64,000 nucleotides of DNA from Streptomyces roseirectus. Lineage in GTDB: Bacteria; Actinomycetota; Actinomycetes; Streptomycetales; Streptomycetaceae. Within the stretch, counting starts at the first letter, position 1. Every line of letters begins with the position of its first letter. Positions 7,938 through 15,753 of the stretch are shown in pieces. A program made the translations under genes and the position numbers. The stretch lies in the NCBI RefSeq assembly GCF_014489635.1, contig NZ_CP060828.1, forward strand, positions 2,294,001 to 2,358,000, given 5' to 3'. The notes beneath the pieces are model-generated. The model made no database searches and was not told the DNA's origin. It saw only the letters and a program-made list of their open reading frames with translations.

Positions 7938-10078
7938 TGCCTCGGCTCGCTTTCGCCCAGAGTTTCTGGGACGGCTACGACGCTTTGGAGAAGCCGGTCC
8001 GGGCCGGAGTACGCAAGGCCATGGCGAAGTTCCAGGCCATGAGCGCGGCCGAACTCAACGCGGACAAGGGGCTGCACCTGGAGTCCGTCCACAACGCCCG
8101 TGACCCGCGGATGCGGACGATCCGCATCACCGACTTCTGGCGAGGTGTCGTCCTCGCGCCCGACGACGGCAGTGACATGTTCCTCCTGGTCAATGTCCTG
8201 CCGCACGACGACGCCTACACCTGGGCGGCGAAGCGCCTGTACAGCGCGAACTCCGCGACGCGCGCCCTGGAAGTGCGCAACGCCGTCGCTCTGGACGAGC
8301 TGACACCGCTGTACGAGACGGCCGCGCGCACGGCTCCCCGGCTGCTGTTCGCGGACGTCTCCGACGACACGCTGCGCGATCTCGGCATCGACGACCAAGT
8401 CCTGCGCGCCGCACGATCGTTGGTGGACAAGGCCCAACTGGAAGCTTTCGCAACGCTGTTGCCGGAGGACCAGCTGGAGGTGCTCCAGTACCTCGCCGAA
8501 GGCTTCAGCCCGGAAGAGGTCTACCGGGACGTCGTGGCCGTACGCCGCCCCGCCGACGCGCCCGCCGAACCGGTCGAGGACCTGGCCACGGTGATCACCA
8601 ACACGTCGGCCCGCATCCGACTGGTCACCGGACCGCGGGAGTTGGAGGAGATGCTGGCGAAGCCGTTCGCGGCCTGGCGGGTCTTCCTGCATCCCTCCCA
8701 GCGGCGCGTCGCCTACCGCACGTCGTACGGCGGTCCCGTCCAGGTCACCGGAGGCCCTGGCACGGGCAAGACGGTGGCCGCGCTGCACCGGGTCAAGCAT
8801 CTGCTCGGCCGCTCCGACGACGGCCGCATCCTGCTCACCACGTACACGAACGCGCTCGCCGCCGGACTGCGTGAGATGCTCGGTCTGCTCCTCGACGAGG
8901 ACGAGAAGCTGCTGGCACGCGTTGATGTGACGACGGTCGACGCCTGCGCCAACGGCGTCGTGCGCGCCCGCTCGGCGACCGCGCCGAAGCCGATCGGGGA
9001 CCGAGAGCAACGGCAGTTGTGGGAGAAGGTGGTCAAGCAGCTGGATCTGCCGTTCACCGCCCGGTTCCTGGCCCAGGAGTACCGGCACGTCGTCCTCGGC
9101 CAGAACCTCCGCGATGTCGACGCTTACCTCGGCGCGAGCCGCCGCGGCCGCGGCACCGGTCTCGGTGCCGCGCGTCGCCGGGAGGTGTGGAGGGGTGTGG
9201 AGCGGTTCGAGCAGTTCCTGCGCGACCGCGGCGAGACCACGCACCTGGGGATCTGCGCCCGTGCGGCGGAACTCCTCTCCGACGGCGCCGGGCCGGTTCC
9301 GTACGCCCATGTCGTCGTGGACGAGGCACAGGACCTGCACCCCGCGCAGTGGCGGGTGCTGCGTGCCGCCGTCTCCCCCGGCGCCGACGATCTGTTCATC
9401 ACCGGTGACCCGCATCAGCGGATCTACGACTCCCGGGTGTCGCTGGGCTCGTTGGGCATCGCCTCGGTCGGCCGCAGCTTCCGGTTGCGCGTCAACTACC
9501 GCTCCACGGAAGAGATCCTGGCCTGGTCGGCCCGCCTCCTCGCGCCCGTCACCGTCGACGCGCTCGAAGGTGAGGGGACGGACTCGCTGGCCGGGTACCG
9601 CTCGCTCCTGCACGGCGGCCGCCCTCGGGTTCGGGGGTACGCCACCCGGCAGGAGGAGACGGAGGCACTGGTGGAGCGGGTCCGAACCCTGGTCGCAGAG
9701 GGTTTCGCGCCGCACGAGATCGGTGTGTGCGCGCGCTTCAACCTGGCCCTGGACACGGCCGAGGAGAAGCTGAAGGCCGCAAAGATTCCGGTGCTACGGG
9801 TCAAAGGGCAGGTCACGCAAGGGTCCGAGGGTGTGCGGCTGGCGACGATGCACGCGATGAAGGGACTGGAGTTCCGGGCGGTGTCGGTGCTCGGTGTCGC
9901 CGAGGGCACCGTCCCGTTCGCCCGTGAGATCACCCCGCGTGAGGCGGACCCACTCCAACATGAGGCCGACCTGCTCCGTGAGCGCTGTCTGCTCTTCGTC
10001 GCCTGCACACGCGCTCGCGAAACCCTGACGGTGACGTGGAGCGGGACCGCGAGCCCCTTTCTCCCGCCCGTCGACTGA
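7937..10078 (+). CDS. SF1 UvrD/PcrA-like helicase with RelE-like N-terminus
   Basis: 713 aa. The ATG overlaps the mcrC stop and follows GAAGGGAAGG. Residues 1 to about 115 resemble a RelE/ParE-type fold seen at the front of some UvrD-like proteins (HLESVHNARDPRMRTIRI, then LLVNVLPHDDAYTWA). The helicase core follows: Walker A GGPGTGKT at 272-279, motif II DEAQD at 462-466, GDPHQRIYD (motif III), VNYRSTEEI (motif IV), and motif VI CLLFVACTRARE near the end. SF1 helicases translocate on single-stranded DNA. Translational coupling to McrBC suggests it works with that nuclease, for example by unwinding or resecting cut DNA. The RelE-like part may be only a structural or binding module; whether toxin residues are retained was not judged. 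Confidence 0.85.
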   Translation: MPRLAFAQSFWDGYDALEKPVRAGVRKAMAKFQAMSAAELNADKGLHLESVHNARDPRMRTIRITDFWRGVVLAPDDGSDMFLLVNVLPHDDAYTWAAKRLYSANSATRALEVRNAVALDELTPLYETAARTAPRLLFADVSDDTLRDLGIDDQVLRAARSLVDKAQLEAFATLLPEDQLEVLQYLAEGFSPEEVYRDVVAVRRPADAPAEPVEDLATVITNTSARIRLVTGPRELEEMLAKPFAAWRVFLHPSQRRVAYRTSYGGPVQVTGGPGTGKTVAALHRVKHLLGRSDDGRILLTTYTNALAAGLREMLGLLLDEDEKLLARVDVTTVDACANGVVRARSATAPKPIGDREQRQLWEKVVKQLDLPFTARFLAQEYRHVVLGQNLRDVDAYLGASRRGRGTGLGAARRREVWRGVERFEQFLRDRGETTHLGICARAAELLSDGAGPVPYAHVVVDEAQDLHPAQWRVLRAAVSPGADDLFITGDPHQRIYDSRVSLGSLGIASVGRSFRLRVNYRSTEEILAWSARLLAPVTVDALEGEGTDSLAGYRSLLHGGRPRVRGYATRQEETEALVERVRTLVAEGFAPHEIGVCARFNLALDTAEEKLKAAKIPVLRVKGQVTQGSEGVRLATMHAMKGLEFRAVSVLGVAEGTVPFAREITPREADPLQHEADLLRERCLLFVACTRARETLTVTWSGTASPFLPPVD

Positions 10079-10091
10079 CCGGCGAACCGGC

Positions 10092-11747
10092 TTATTCCTC
10101 GGGTGCCAGGGCGCCCGTGGCCAGACCGTCACGGGCGACCTCGGCGAGTTGTCGGCTCAGCTCGTCGGCCTTGCGCATCCCCTCCTCGAACGCGGACAGG
10201 GCACGGAAGGCGGAGCCGTACCGACGCTGCTCGTCGATGCCCATACGGGGAATGCGTGAGCCCTTGCCGTCGAAGCGGTAGGTCCCGCTCGCGCTCGTGG
10301 ACCTGCGGGCGTTGGCCGAGCTGCGCAGGAACCCTTGCAGATAGTCCGTGTCGAGCTGCTCGCTGGCCGAGACGGGCTCCGGGCCCTCGTACGCCACGAG
10401 CCCGGCGCGGGCAAGATCCGCGACGCTGGTGGTGGCACCGTCCAGCGAGCCCGGTCCGCCGCCCGTCGTGAGTTCGGGCAGAAGGGCGGCGAGTTGACGG
10501 ATCTGGTCCTCCAACTCCTTGCGCAGGGCGACGTATTCAGCGGGGTAGTCGCGGTGCCGGGAACGGAGATGGCTCCCGGGCGTCAGGTCGACCGTGTCGT
10601 CGAGGAGTTCGATCAGCGGCACGTCGGCAACCTGGTCGGGGCGTGGTTCCAGATCCCCGTCGGGCGGGTTCTCCGTCAGGTCGACCATGCTCACGGTGTG
10701 GTGTGTGTCCACCCTTTCGGTGTTCTCGGGACGCTGGAGACACCACAGGTGCACAGGCAGGGCATGCGAGGTCGCCGTTCCCGGCGGCAGGGCGATCACT
10801 TGGCGCACGATGCCCCGGCGGACGAGTTCCGACCGGATGCGGCGGCCGGCCTTGCGGTAGGCGACCGAGGCCGGCATGACCATGAGGACGTGGCCGCCGG
10901 GTGCGGTATGGGCGTAGGCGTGCTGGAGCCAGGCCAGCTCCCCCTCGGCTTTGGACGGGGTGCCGAGGTCCCAGCGGGAGTCGAGCAGCAGCTCCTCCCG
11001 CCCCCACTCGGTCACACCGGCCGGGGGGTCACAGACGACCAGATCCGCCTTGAGGTCCGGCCATACGTCCGCACGCAGTGAATCGCCTGCCACGATGCGC
11101 ACGCCGGAACGGCCCAAGAGGTCGGCGCGGAGCTGTGCGAAGCGAGCGCTGTCCTCATCCACCTCCTGGCCGTAGCAACGCGTCCCGGCGTCGGAGGCTA
11201 CAGACAGGAGGAGCACCCCGATTCCGCAGGCGGGATCGAAGACTGTGGCGCCGACCGGCAGTTCAGGGGCGAAGCGGCGGACGGCACGCACCACGCGCTC
11301 AGGGGTCACCTGGTCGGACCCGGCCCGCCGAGCGGAGTCCATGAACCGGTCGGTAAGTCCGTTCACAAGGGTGACGGACGATCCGGTTCGGACGAGCACC
11401 CGCACCCGGGTGGCTACGTCGTCCGGCAGCCGCGGTCCTGTCTGTCCGGCCAGGACCGCGGCGACCTGCGCCAGGCCCGAGACCATCTGCTCCCCGTACG
11501 CGGCCCGCATGGCCTGCCACAACTCGACCTCGGGTGACACCTCCTGACCCTTGCGCTGTCGGTCCAGCCATTCCTGGACCTCGGTGAGCGCGTAGAGCGG
11601 ACTGTTCGCGGCGCCTCCGGCCGGCGCGGGGAAGTCGTCGTAGCGCCGGCGCCAGTTGGAAACGGCTGCCCGGGTGACTCCGGCCAGCCGGGCGATCTCG
11701 GCGCCGGTGACCAATGGGCCGACCGATGGAGCGGCGTTGTCCGTCAT
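10092..11747 (-). CDS. N-6 DNA methylase with N-terminal HTH and HsdS-like tail
   Basis: 551 aa, ATG at 11747 with GGAGG upstream. Residues about 10-70 form an HTH (TGAEIARLAGVTRAAVSNWRR, here IARLAGVTRAAVSNWRR). The methylase core follows, with the SAM motif DPACGIG at 171-177 and a later GGHVLMVMPASVAY. Motif IV reads DPPA at 240-243, where the N/D-PP-Y/F motif normally has an aromatic residue. The last 60 residues (SRIPRMGIDEQRRYG, LATGALAPEE) resemble the conserved C-terminal segment of HsdS subunits. The gene therefore looks like a type I HsdM-type methylase with a residual or half specificity module. It converges on the McrBC-helicase operon and could mark self DNA. The HTH also allows autoregulation. 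Loss of the motif IV aromatic raises doubt about catalysis. Confidence 0.82.
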   Translation of the reverse strand: MTDNAAPSVGPLVTGAEIARLAGVTRAAVSNWRRRYDDFPAPAGGAANSPLYALTEVQEWLDRQRKGQEVSPEVELWQAMRAAYGEQMVSGLAQVAAVLAGQTGPRLPDDVATRVRVLVRTGSSVTLVNGLTDRFMDSARRAGSDQVTPERVVRAVRRFAPELPVGATVFDPACGIGVLLLSVASDAGTRCYGQEVDEDSARFAQLRADLLGRSGVRIVAGDSLRADVWPDLKADLVVCDPPAGVTEWGREELLLDSRWDLGTPSKAEGELAWLQHAYAHTAPGGHVLMVMPASVAYRKAGRRIRSELVRRGIVRQVIALPPGTATSHALPVHLWCLQRPENTERVDTHHTVSMVDLTENPPDGDLEPRPDQVADVPLIELLDDTVDLTPGSHLRSRHRDYPAEYVALRKELEDQIRQLAALLPELTTGGGPGSLDGATTSVADLARAGLVAYEGPEPVSASEQLDTDYLQGFLRSSANARRSTSASGTYRFDGKGSRIPRMGIDEQRRYGSAFRALSAFEEGMRKADELSRQLAEVARDGLATGALAPEE

Positions 11748-11802
11748 ACCTCCAGCGTACACGGACCGACACCCGCATTCCAGAGTATGGTACGTTGACG
11801 AT

Positions 11803-11835
11803 GTACACACGCATATGCTTCTCTACTGTGTGTAC
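11803..11835. promoter_or_regulatory. Operator-like inverted repeat GTACACAC-N17-GTGTGTAC
   Basis: Perfect 8-bp arms GTACACAC (11803-11810) and GTGTGTAC (11828-11835) in the 119-bp gap between the divergent methylase and DUF6119 genes. A further GTACAC lies at 11757-11762, next to the methylase ribosome-binding site. The methylase's own N-terminal HTH is a plausible ligand. Confidence 0.5.
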
Positions 11836-11866
11836 TCGATTCCCTCCTGGCACACGGAGCCGCGCC

Positions 11867-13591
11867 ATGCCCTCGCACACCGAAGTACGCACCGTTTACC
11901 GGCTGTCTGGCGTCGCCCCCACCACCGAAGCCATGCTGGACGCCCTTGACGTCGAACTTCTGGACAGCCTCGGTGCAGATCCACATTTACCGGAGGCACT
12001 CGGGGTCCCGGCTGTGTACGTCACCTGTGGGATGGAACGCGCCGAGGCCCCGTGGTGCGAGCCCATGTCACGCACCACGGGCATCACGGTCAACGAGAGC
12101 GTCCGCCGCACCGCCGCCGTACTGCTGCTCGCAGTCGATGACGTGGTGTACGCCATCGGCTGTGACCAGGGGTACCGGTTGATCCCCGAACATCTCAAGG
12201 ACAAGCGTTTCGGTCTCTCGTTCGCCATCCGGCAGATGGACCCGAACTTGATCCGCGGAGCCGTGTCGAGATCTCTCGGGCAAGCACGCACGGACATCTC
12301 CCTGGTTCCGGGCGGCGCCTCGGTCCCGTTGCTGGGTATTCGCGACCACTCGCGCATCGTGCGCAGCCTGGGCGGATACCTCGACAACCTGCCGCTCACC
12401 CGGTCGCGGTACAGCCTCGGCAAGGCCGTGAGCGCCCAGGGCGGTTGCGGGCTGCGGATCGCCCTCGGGATCGAACCCGAGGCCCTGCTCTCCGACCTGC
12501 GGACCATCGCCAGGATCTGCCGCGAGGACATCCCGCACCCGGAGTTGGAGTTCGTCGACCACATCGTCCCGGTGAGCGACCCGATGACCCTCGACATCCT
12601 CCACAAAACCCTGGACGACCGTCTCGGCCGGCCCGACGAGGGAAGCTTCTCCGTCGGTGTCCCCTCCGAACATCACACGGCATACGCGGAGGCCACCAGG
12701 TACATGACCCAGATCAACAGCGACAACGGAGCCCTGCTCTCGGACGAATTCGACCTCGGATACGTGCTCACCCGGGCCCGGCTCGCACCGTCCGGTAGGC
12801 GCCTCAAGGCACTACGCGAAGGAACGGTGACCCTGGCCAGGGTCCGCCGGAGGGGGATCGTCGACACACTCGCCGTCACCAGCGCACTGACCTGGCTGGA
12901 GACAGGTGTGTCCCTCGGCCCCAGACGGTTCTTCTTGATGGACGGCGAGTGGTATGAAGCCGGGGCCGCCTATGTCGAAGAGTGCCGGGCCACGCTGCGG
13001 GCGCTGTTCCCTCCTTCGCCTTCCGTCTCCCTCCCCTCCTGGGAGGACGGCGAGTCGGAGAACACGTACAACAACAGAGTGGCTGACGAGTACAACAGCG
13101 AGGTGGCTGACGGTCAGCCCCGTTGGCTCTGCCTCGACACCAAGAACGTCGCCAACCCTCTCCACCCCAGGGACCAGGTCGAGATCTGCGACCTGCTCAC
13201 GCCCGACGGCACCCTGATCCTCGTCAAGCGGGCAGGTGGTTCCAGTCCGCTGAGCCACCTGTTCAGCCAGGCCAGGGTCGCGGTGGAACTGCTCCAGGAG
13301 TCCGCCCGGGTCCGCAGCGAGTTCACCGCCAAGGTGGCCCGGCTGAGTCGCGGCGCACGCCTGCTTGCTGACGACTACACGCCCAAGCGAATCGTCCTTG
13401 CGATGCTCCTCAAGAACCGCACGAGCCTGACCCCGGACTCCATCTTCGGCTTCTCCCAGATCACCATTGCGCAGACCGCGAAGGCACTGGCGGCACGAGG
13501 GGTGACTGTCGAGGTCATCGGCATCCCTGATGGCAGTACCGACGCACTTTCACAGCCTCGGTGCGAGATGGAGACGAGTGCAGCGGGATGA
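11867..13591 (+). CDS. DUF6119 / TIGR04141-type sporadically distributed protein
   Basis: 574 aa. ATG at 11867 chosen because GGAG lies 7 nt upstream. Two family hallmarks are visible. One is the block FFLMDGEWYEAGAAYVEE around residue 365. The other is the block LCLDTKN, ICDLLTPDGTLILVKRAGG, SSPLSHLFSQARVAVELL near residues 420-490 (split here to show the anchors). Proteins of this family occur patchily and often in defence or mobile gene neighbourhoods; no biochemical activity can be assigned from the sequence. It sits divergent to the methylase and downstream of a palindromic site, so it is probably part of the same defence island. Confidence 0.75.
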   Translation: MPSHTEVRTVYRLSGVAPTTEAMLDALDVELLDSLGADPHLPEALGVPAVYVTCGMERAEAPWCEPMSRTTGITVNESVRRTAAVLLLAVDDVVYAIGCDQGYRLIPEHLKDKRFGLSFAIRQMDPNLIRGAVSRSLGQARTDISLVPGGASVPLLGIRDHSRIVRSLGGYLDNLPLTRSRYSLGKAVSAQGGCGLRIALGIEPEALLSDLRTIARICREDIPHPELEFVDHIVPVSDPMTLDILHKTLDDRLGRPDEGSFSVGVPSEHHTAYAEATRYMTQINSDNGALLSDEFDLGYVLTRARLAPSGRRLKALREGTVTLARVRRRGIVDTLAVTSALTWLETGVSLGPRRFFLMDGEWYEAGAAYVEECRATLRALFPPSPSVSLPSWEDGESENTYNNRVADEYNSEVADGQPRWLCLDTKNVANPLHPRDQVEICDLLTPDGTLILVKRAGGSSPLSHLFSQARVAVELLQESARVRSEFTAKVARLSRGARLLADDYTPKRIVLAMLLKNRTSLTPDSIFGFSQITIAQTAKALAARGVTVEVIGIPDGSTDALSQPRCEMETSAAG

Positions 13592-13712
13592 CGGTCACCG
13601 TCGTCTGTTGCCGGCTGCCGTGGAGTACCGCACTTCGACTGCTTGCGTCCTTTCACAGTGCTACCCGTGCTCTTCCGGGACATCTGAAGGCTCTGCGAAA
13701 AGGTACTGCCTC

Positions 13713-13748
13713 CCCCTCCTGACCTGCACGTATGCGAGCCAGGAGGGG
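13713..13748. terminator. Bidirectional terminator-like hairpin
   Basis: Arms CCCCTCCTG (13713-13721) and CAGGAGGGG (13740-13748) enclose an 18-nt loop. It lies between the convergent ends of the DUF6119 gene (13591) and the FAD-protein gene (13772). This also marks the boundary between the defence island and the lanthipeptide cluster. Confidence 0.5.
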
Positions 13749-13771
13749 ATTCGGCCTCGTCTGGCGGAACC

Positions 13772-15742
13772 TCAGTACACAGGTGGGGTCGGAGAGGACG
13801 GCGAAGTCTGACGGCAGGATCCGCCTCGCGCCTCGACGAGCGCGTGGAGCGCCTCCCTGGCCACCGCGTCACTCTGGTGCAGGAACGGGTCATTGGTACG
13901 CGGCCGGGGGAAGTCGCCCGGACTGGTGACGAAGCGTCTGGGGTGCGGAGAGCCATCGGGTCCCAGCGGGCGGGCTCCGAGCGTGTCGATGAGGCCAGTG
14001 GGCTGCCGTCGGCCAGTGGTGGGGTCGGTCCGCACCTGTTCCCTGATCTCACGCTCACCGACGAGGTGGAGGAGCAGGGGATCGGCCACGCGTGTGAGGG
14101 CGCGTCCCGGCAAGCGGGCCTCGATCAGGGCCCGGGCCTGTACGACCCGATCCAGGCTGCTGGTGCGCGCTTCGAACACACCACCTCTGCAGGTCACTTT
14201 CATGTTCGCGCCGACAAAGTCGACGACGCCCGCACGGGCGAGAGCCAGGAGCTGTTCGAGACGTGGCCCCGGCGGGCCGCTGGTACGGAACCGGCAGAAG
14301 TCGAAGAAGGCCGTCATGCTGTGGCTTCCGTTGCCGGGCTCGACCTCTCCCCGCTGAACCACGGCCCACAGCGCCTGCGAGATCGAGAAGATGGCGTGGT
14401 AGACGGCCAGATGGGCGCTGTACCGGGGGTTCCGCCCCCTCTCGAGGTCGTCGGCGAGGTAGTGCAGCATCCACGCGCGCAGGGCGGCAGCATCGGAGAA
14501 ACGGCGGTTCGCCAGCGGTCTGTCCAGCCCGTCGACGTCGATGTGGTCACGGCTGTCAGGCACGGCTTGCTCGATCAGGTCCTTGAACTCGACGCTCTGC
14601 CACTGCGCGGCATCCAGCCGGTCGAGGAACTCCCCGGCGTCGACTCCGAGACGGTGGGGATGGGAGTGCGCCAGTTCCCGGTAACCGGCCACAGTCAGCT
14701 CCCGTGCAAGGGCGGGCCACAGGTCGGAGACGAAATCCAGGGAGTGGTCGGCGAAGTCGGCGGGCGAGAAGTAGCGGGGCACCCGGGGTAGGGGCCCCGG
14801 CAAGACGTACGCGAACTTGGAGCGGTACGGCACACCTCGGCGGGAACCCACGTACAGCGTGGGTTCCCGGCCCGACGGTACGTAGCGCAACTCGCCCGAC
14901 GGCTCACGGCGGAAGCGTCCGCCGCGTCCCTCGGTAAGGAGCACCATGATGTCGATGAAGGTCAGCCCGAATCCGCGCATCAGTACGGGCTCGCCCGCGG
15001 GGAAGGCGTCCAGAGAGATGTCGGAGGTGTACGCGGTCGGCTGGTAGCTGAGCTGATGGGCCGCCGCGTGCTGGGCGAGCCGGGTTTCCGGACCGTGCGG
15101 TTTCACCTGGAAGTGGCCCTGCGCCAGGATCACCAGGTCCACGTCCACGGTCTCGCCGTCGTCGAGTCGGACACGCTGGCGGCCGTCAGGCAGGTCGTCC
15201 AGGGACAGCACGGACGCCTGGTGACTCCGGACATGGACGCGGGGCGCCATCGCAGCGACGCTCCGCCAGAAGAACCACGCGAGGTAGTCACCCGTGAGCT
15301 TCCGCGTGGCGAACCAGCCGGCATGGACTCGCACGGCCTCCTCCCGCGTCCCCGGGGCGGGCTGGTAGCCCTGCGGCAGGTGAAGGCGTCCTGCGGCGAG
15401 ATCCCGCGCCCACTGTTCCAGCGTGGGGCCTTCCACGACTGGGCCTTGACAGGTGACCGTGTCATCGGTGAAGAGCGTGCACTCGTCGGCCCGGGTGTTC
15501 GACCAGAGCAGCGATGACTGATCCCGGCGCCATATCCGTCCGGCACCGACTGGATACGGATCGATGACGTGGATGTCCAGGCGCTCGTCGGGGACGAGGA
15601 GATGCGTGTTCGCGGCGATGCGTTCGAGTACGGACGTCCCTCGTGGTCCGCAGCCGATGACCGCGATGCTCGGGTTCTCCGCCCGGTACGGGGCCGTGCC
15701 GCTTTCGTCGGCGCCGTTGGCGCGGTGGTTCTTCTCGTTCAT
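13772..15742 (-). CDS. FAD/NAD(P)-binding protein of the lanthipeptide cluster
   Basis: 656 aa, ATG at 15742 with GGGAGG upstream, starting 11 bp after the ABC transporter stop. The N-terminus has a dinucleotide-binding motif IAVIGCGPRGTSVLERI near residues 26-42. It is followed by motifs typical of the NAD_binding_9-type family (DPYPVGAGRIWR, LLWSNTRADECTLF) and a second nucleotide-binding stretch (VDVDLVILAQGHFQ). Family members are large flavoprotein-like enzymes of unknown reaction. As the last gene of a run with LanKC, precursor and exporter, it may be a redox tailoring enzyme for the peptide; that role is inference. Confidence 0.8.
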   Translation of the reverse strand: MNEKNHRANGADESGTAPYRAENPSIAVIGCGPRGTSVLERIAANTHLLVPDERLDIHVIDPYPVGAGRIWRRDQSSLLWSNTRADECTLFTDDTVTCQGPVVEGPTLEQWARDLAAGRLHLPQGYQPAPGTREEAVRVHAGWFATRKLTGDYLAWFFWRSVAAMAPRVHVRSHQASVLSLDDLPDGRQRVRLDDGETVDVDLVILAQGHFQVKPHGPETRLAQHAAAHQLSYQPTAYTSDISLDAFPAGEPVLMRGFGLTFIDIMVLLTEGRGGRFRREPSGELRYVPSGREPTLYVGSRRGVPYRSKFAYVLPGPLPRVPRYFSPADFADHSLDFVSDLWPALARELTVAGYRELAHSHPHRLGVDAGEFLDRLDAAQWQSVEFKDLIEQAVPDSRDHIDVDGLDRPLANRRFSDAAALRAWMLHYLADDLERGRNPRYSAHLAVYHAIFSISQALWAVVQRGEVEPGNGSHSMTAFFDFCRFRTSGPPGPRLEQLLALARAGVVDFVGANMKVTCRGGVFEARTSSLDRVVQARALIEARLPGRALTRVADPLLLHLVGEREIREQVRTDPTTGRRQPTGLIDTLGARPLGPDGSPHPRRFVTSPGDFPRPRTNDPFLHQSDAVAREALHALVEARGGSCRQTSPSSPTPPVY

Positions 15743-15753
15743 CGGCCCTCCCT

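Noticed and set aside
1..13748. Integrative element carrying the defence island
   Set aside because: No integrase, tRNA gene or att-like direct repeat was seen at the visible border; the left border is outside the window.
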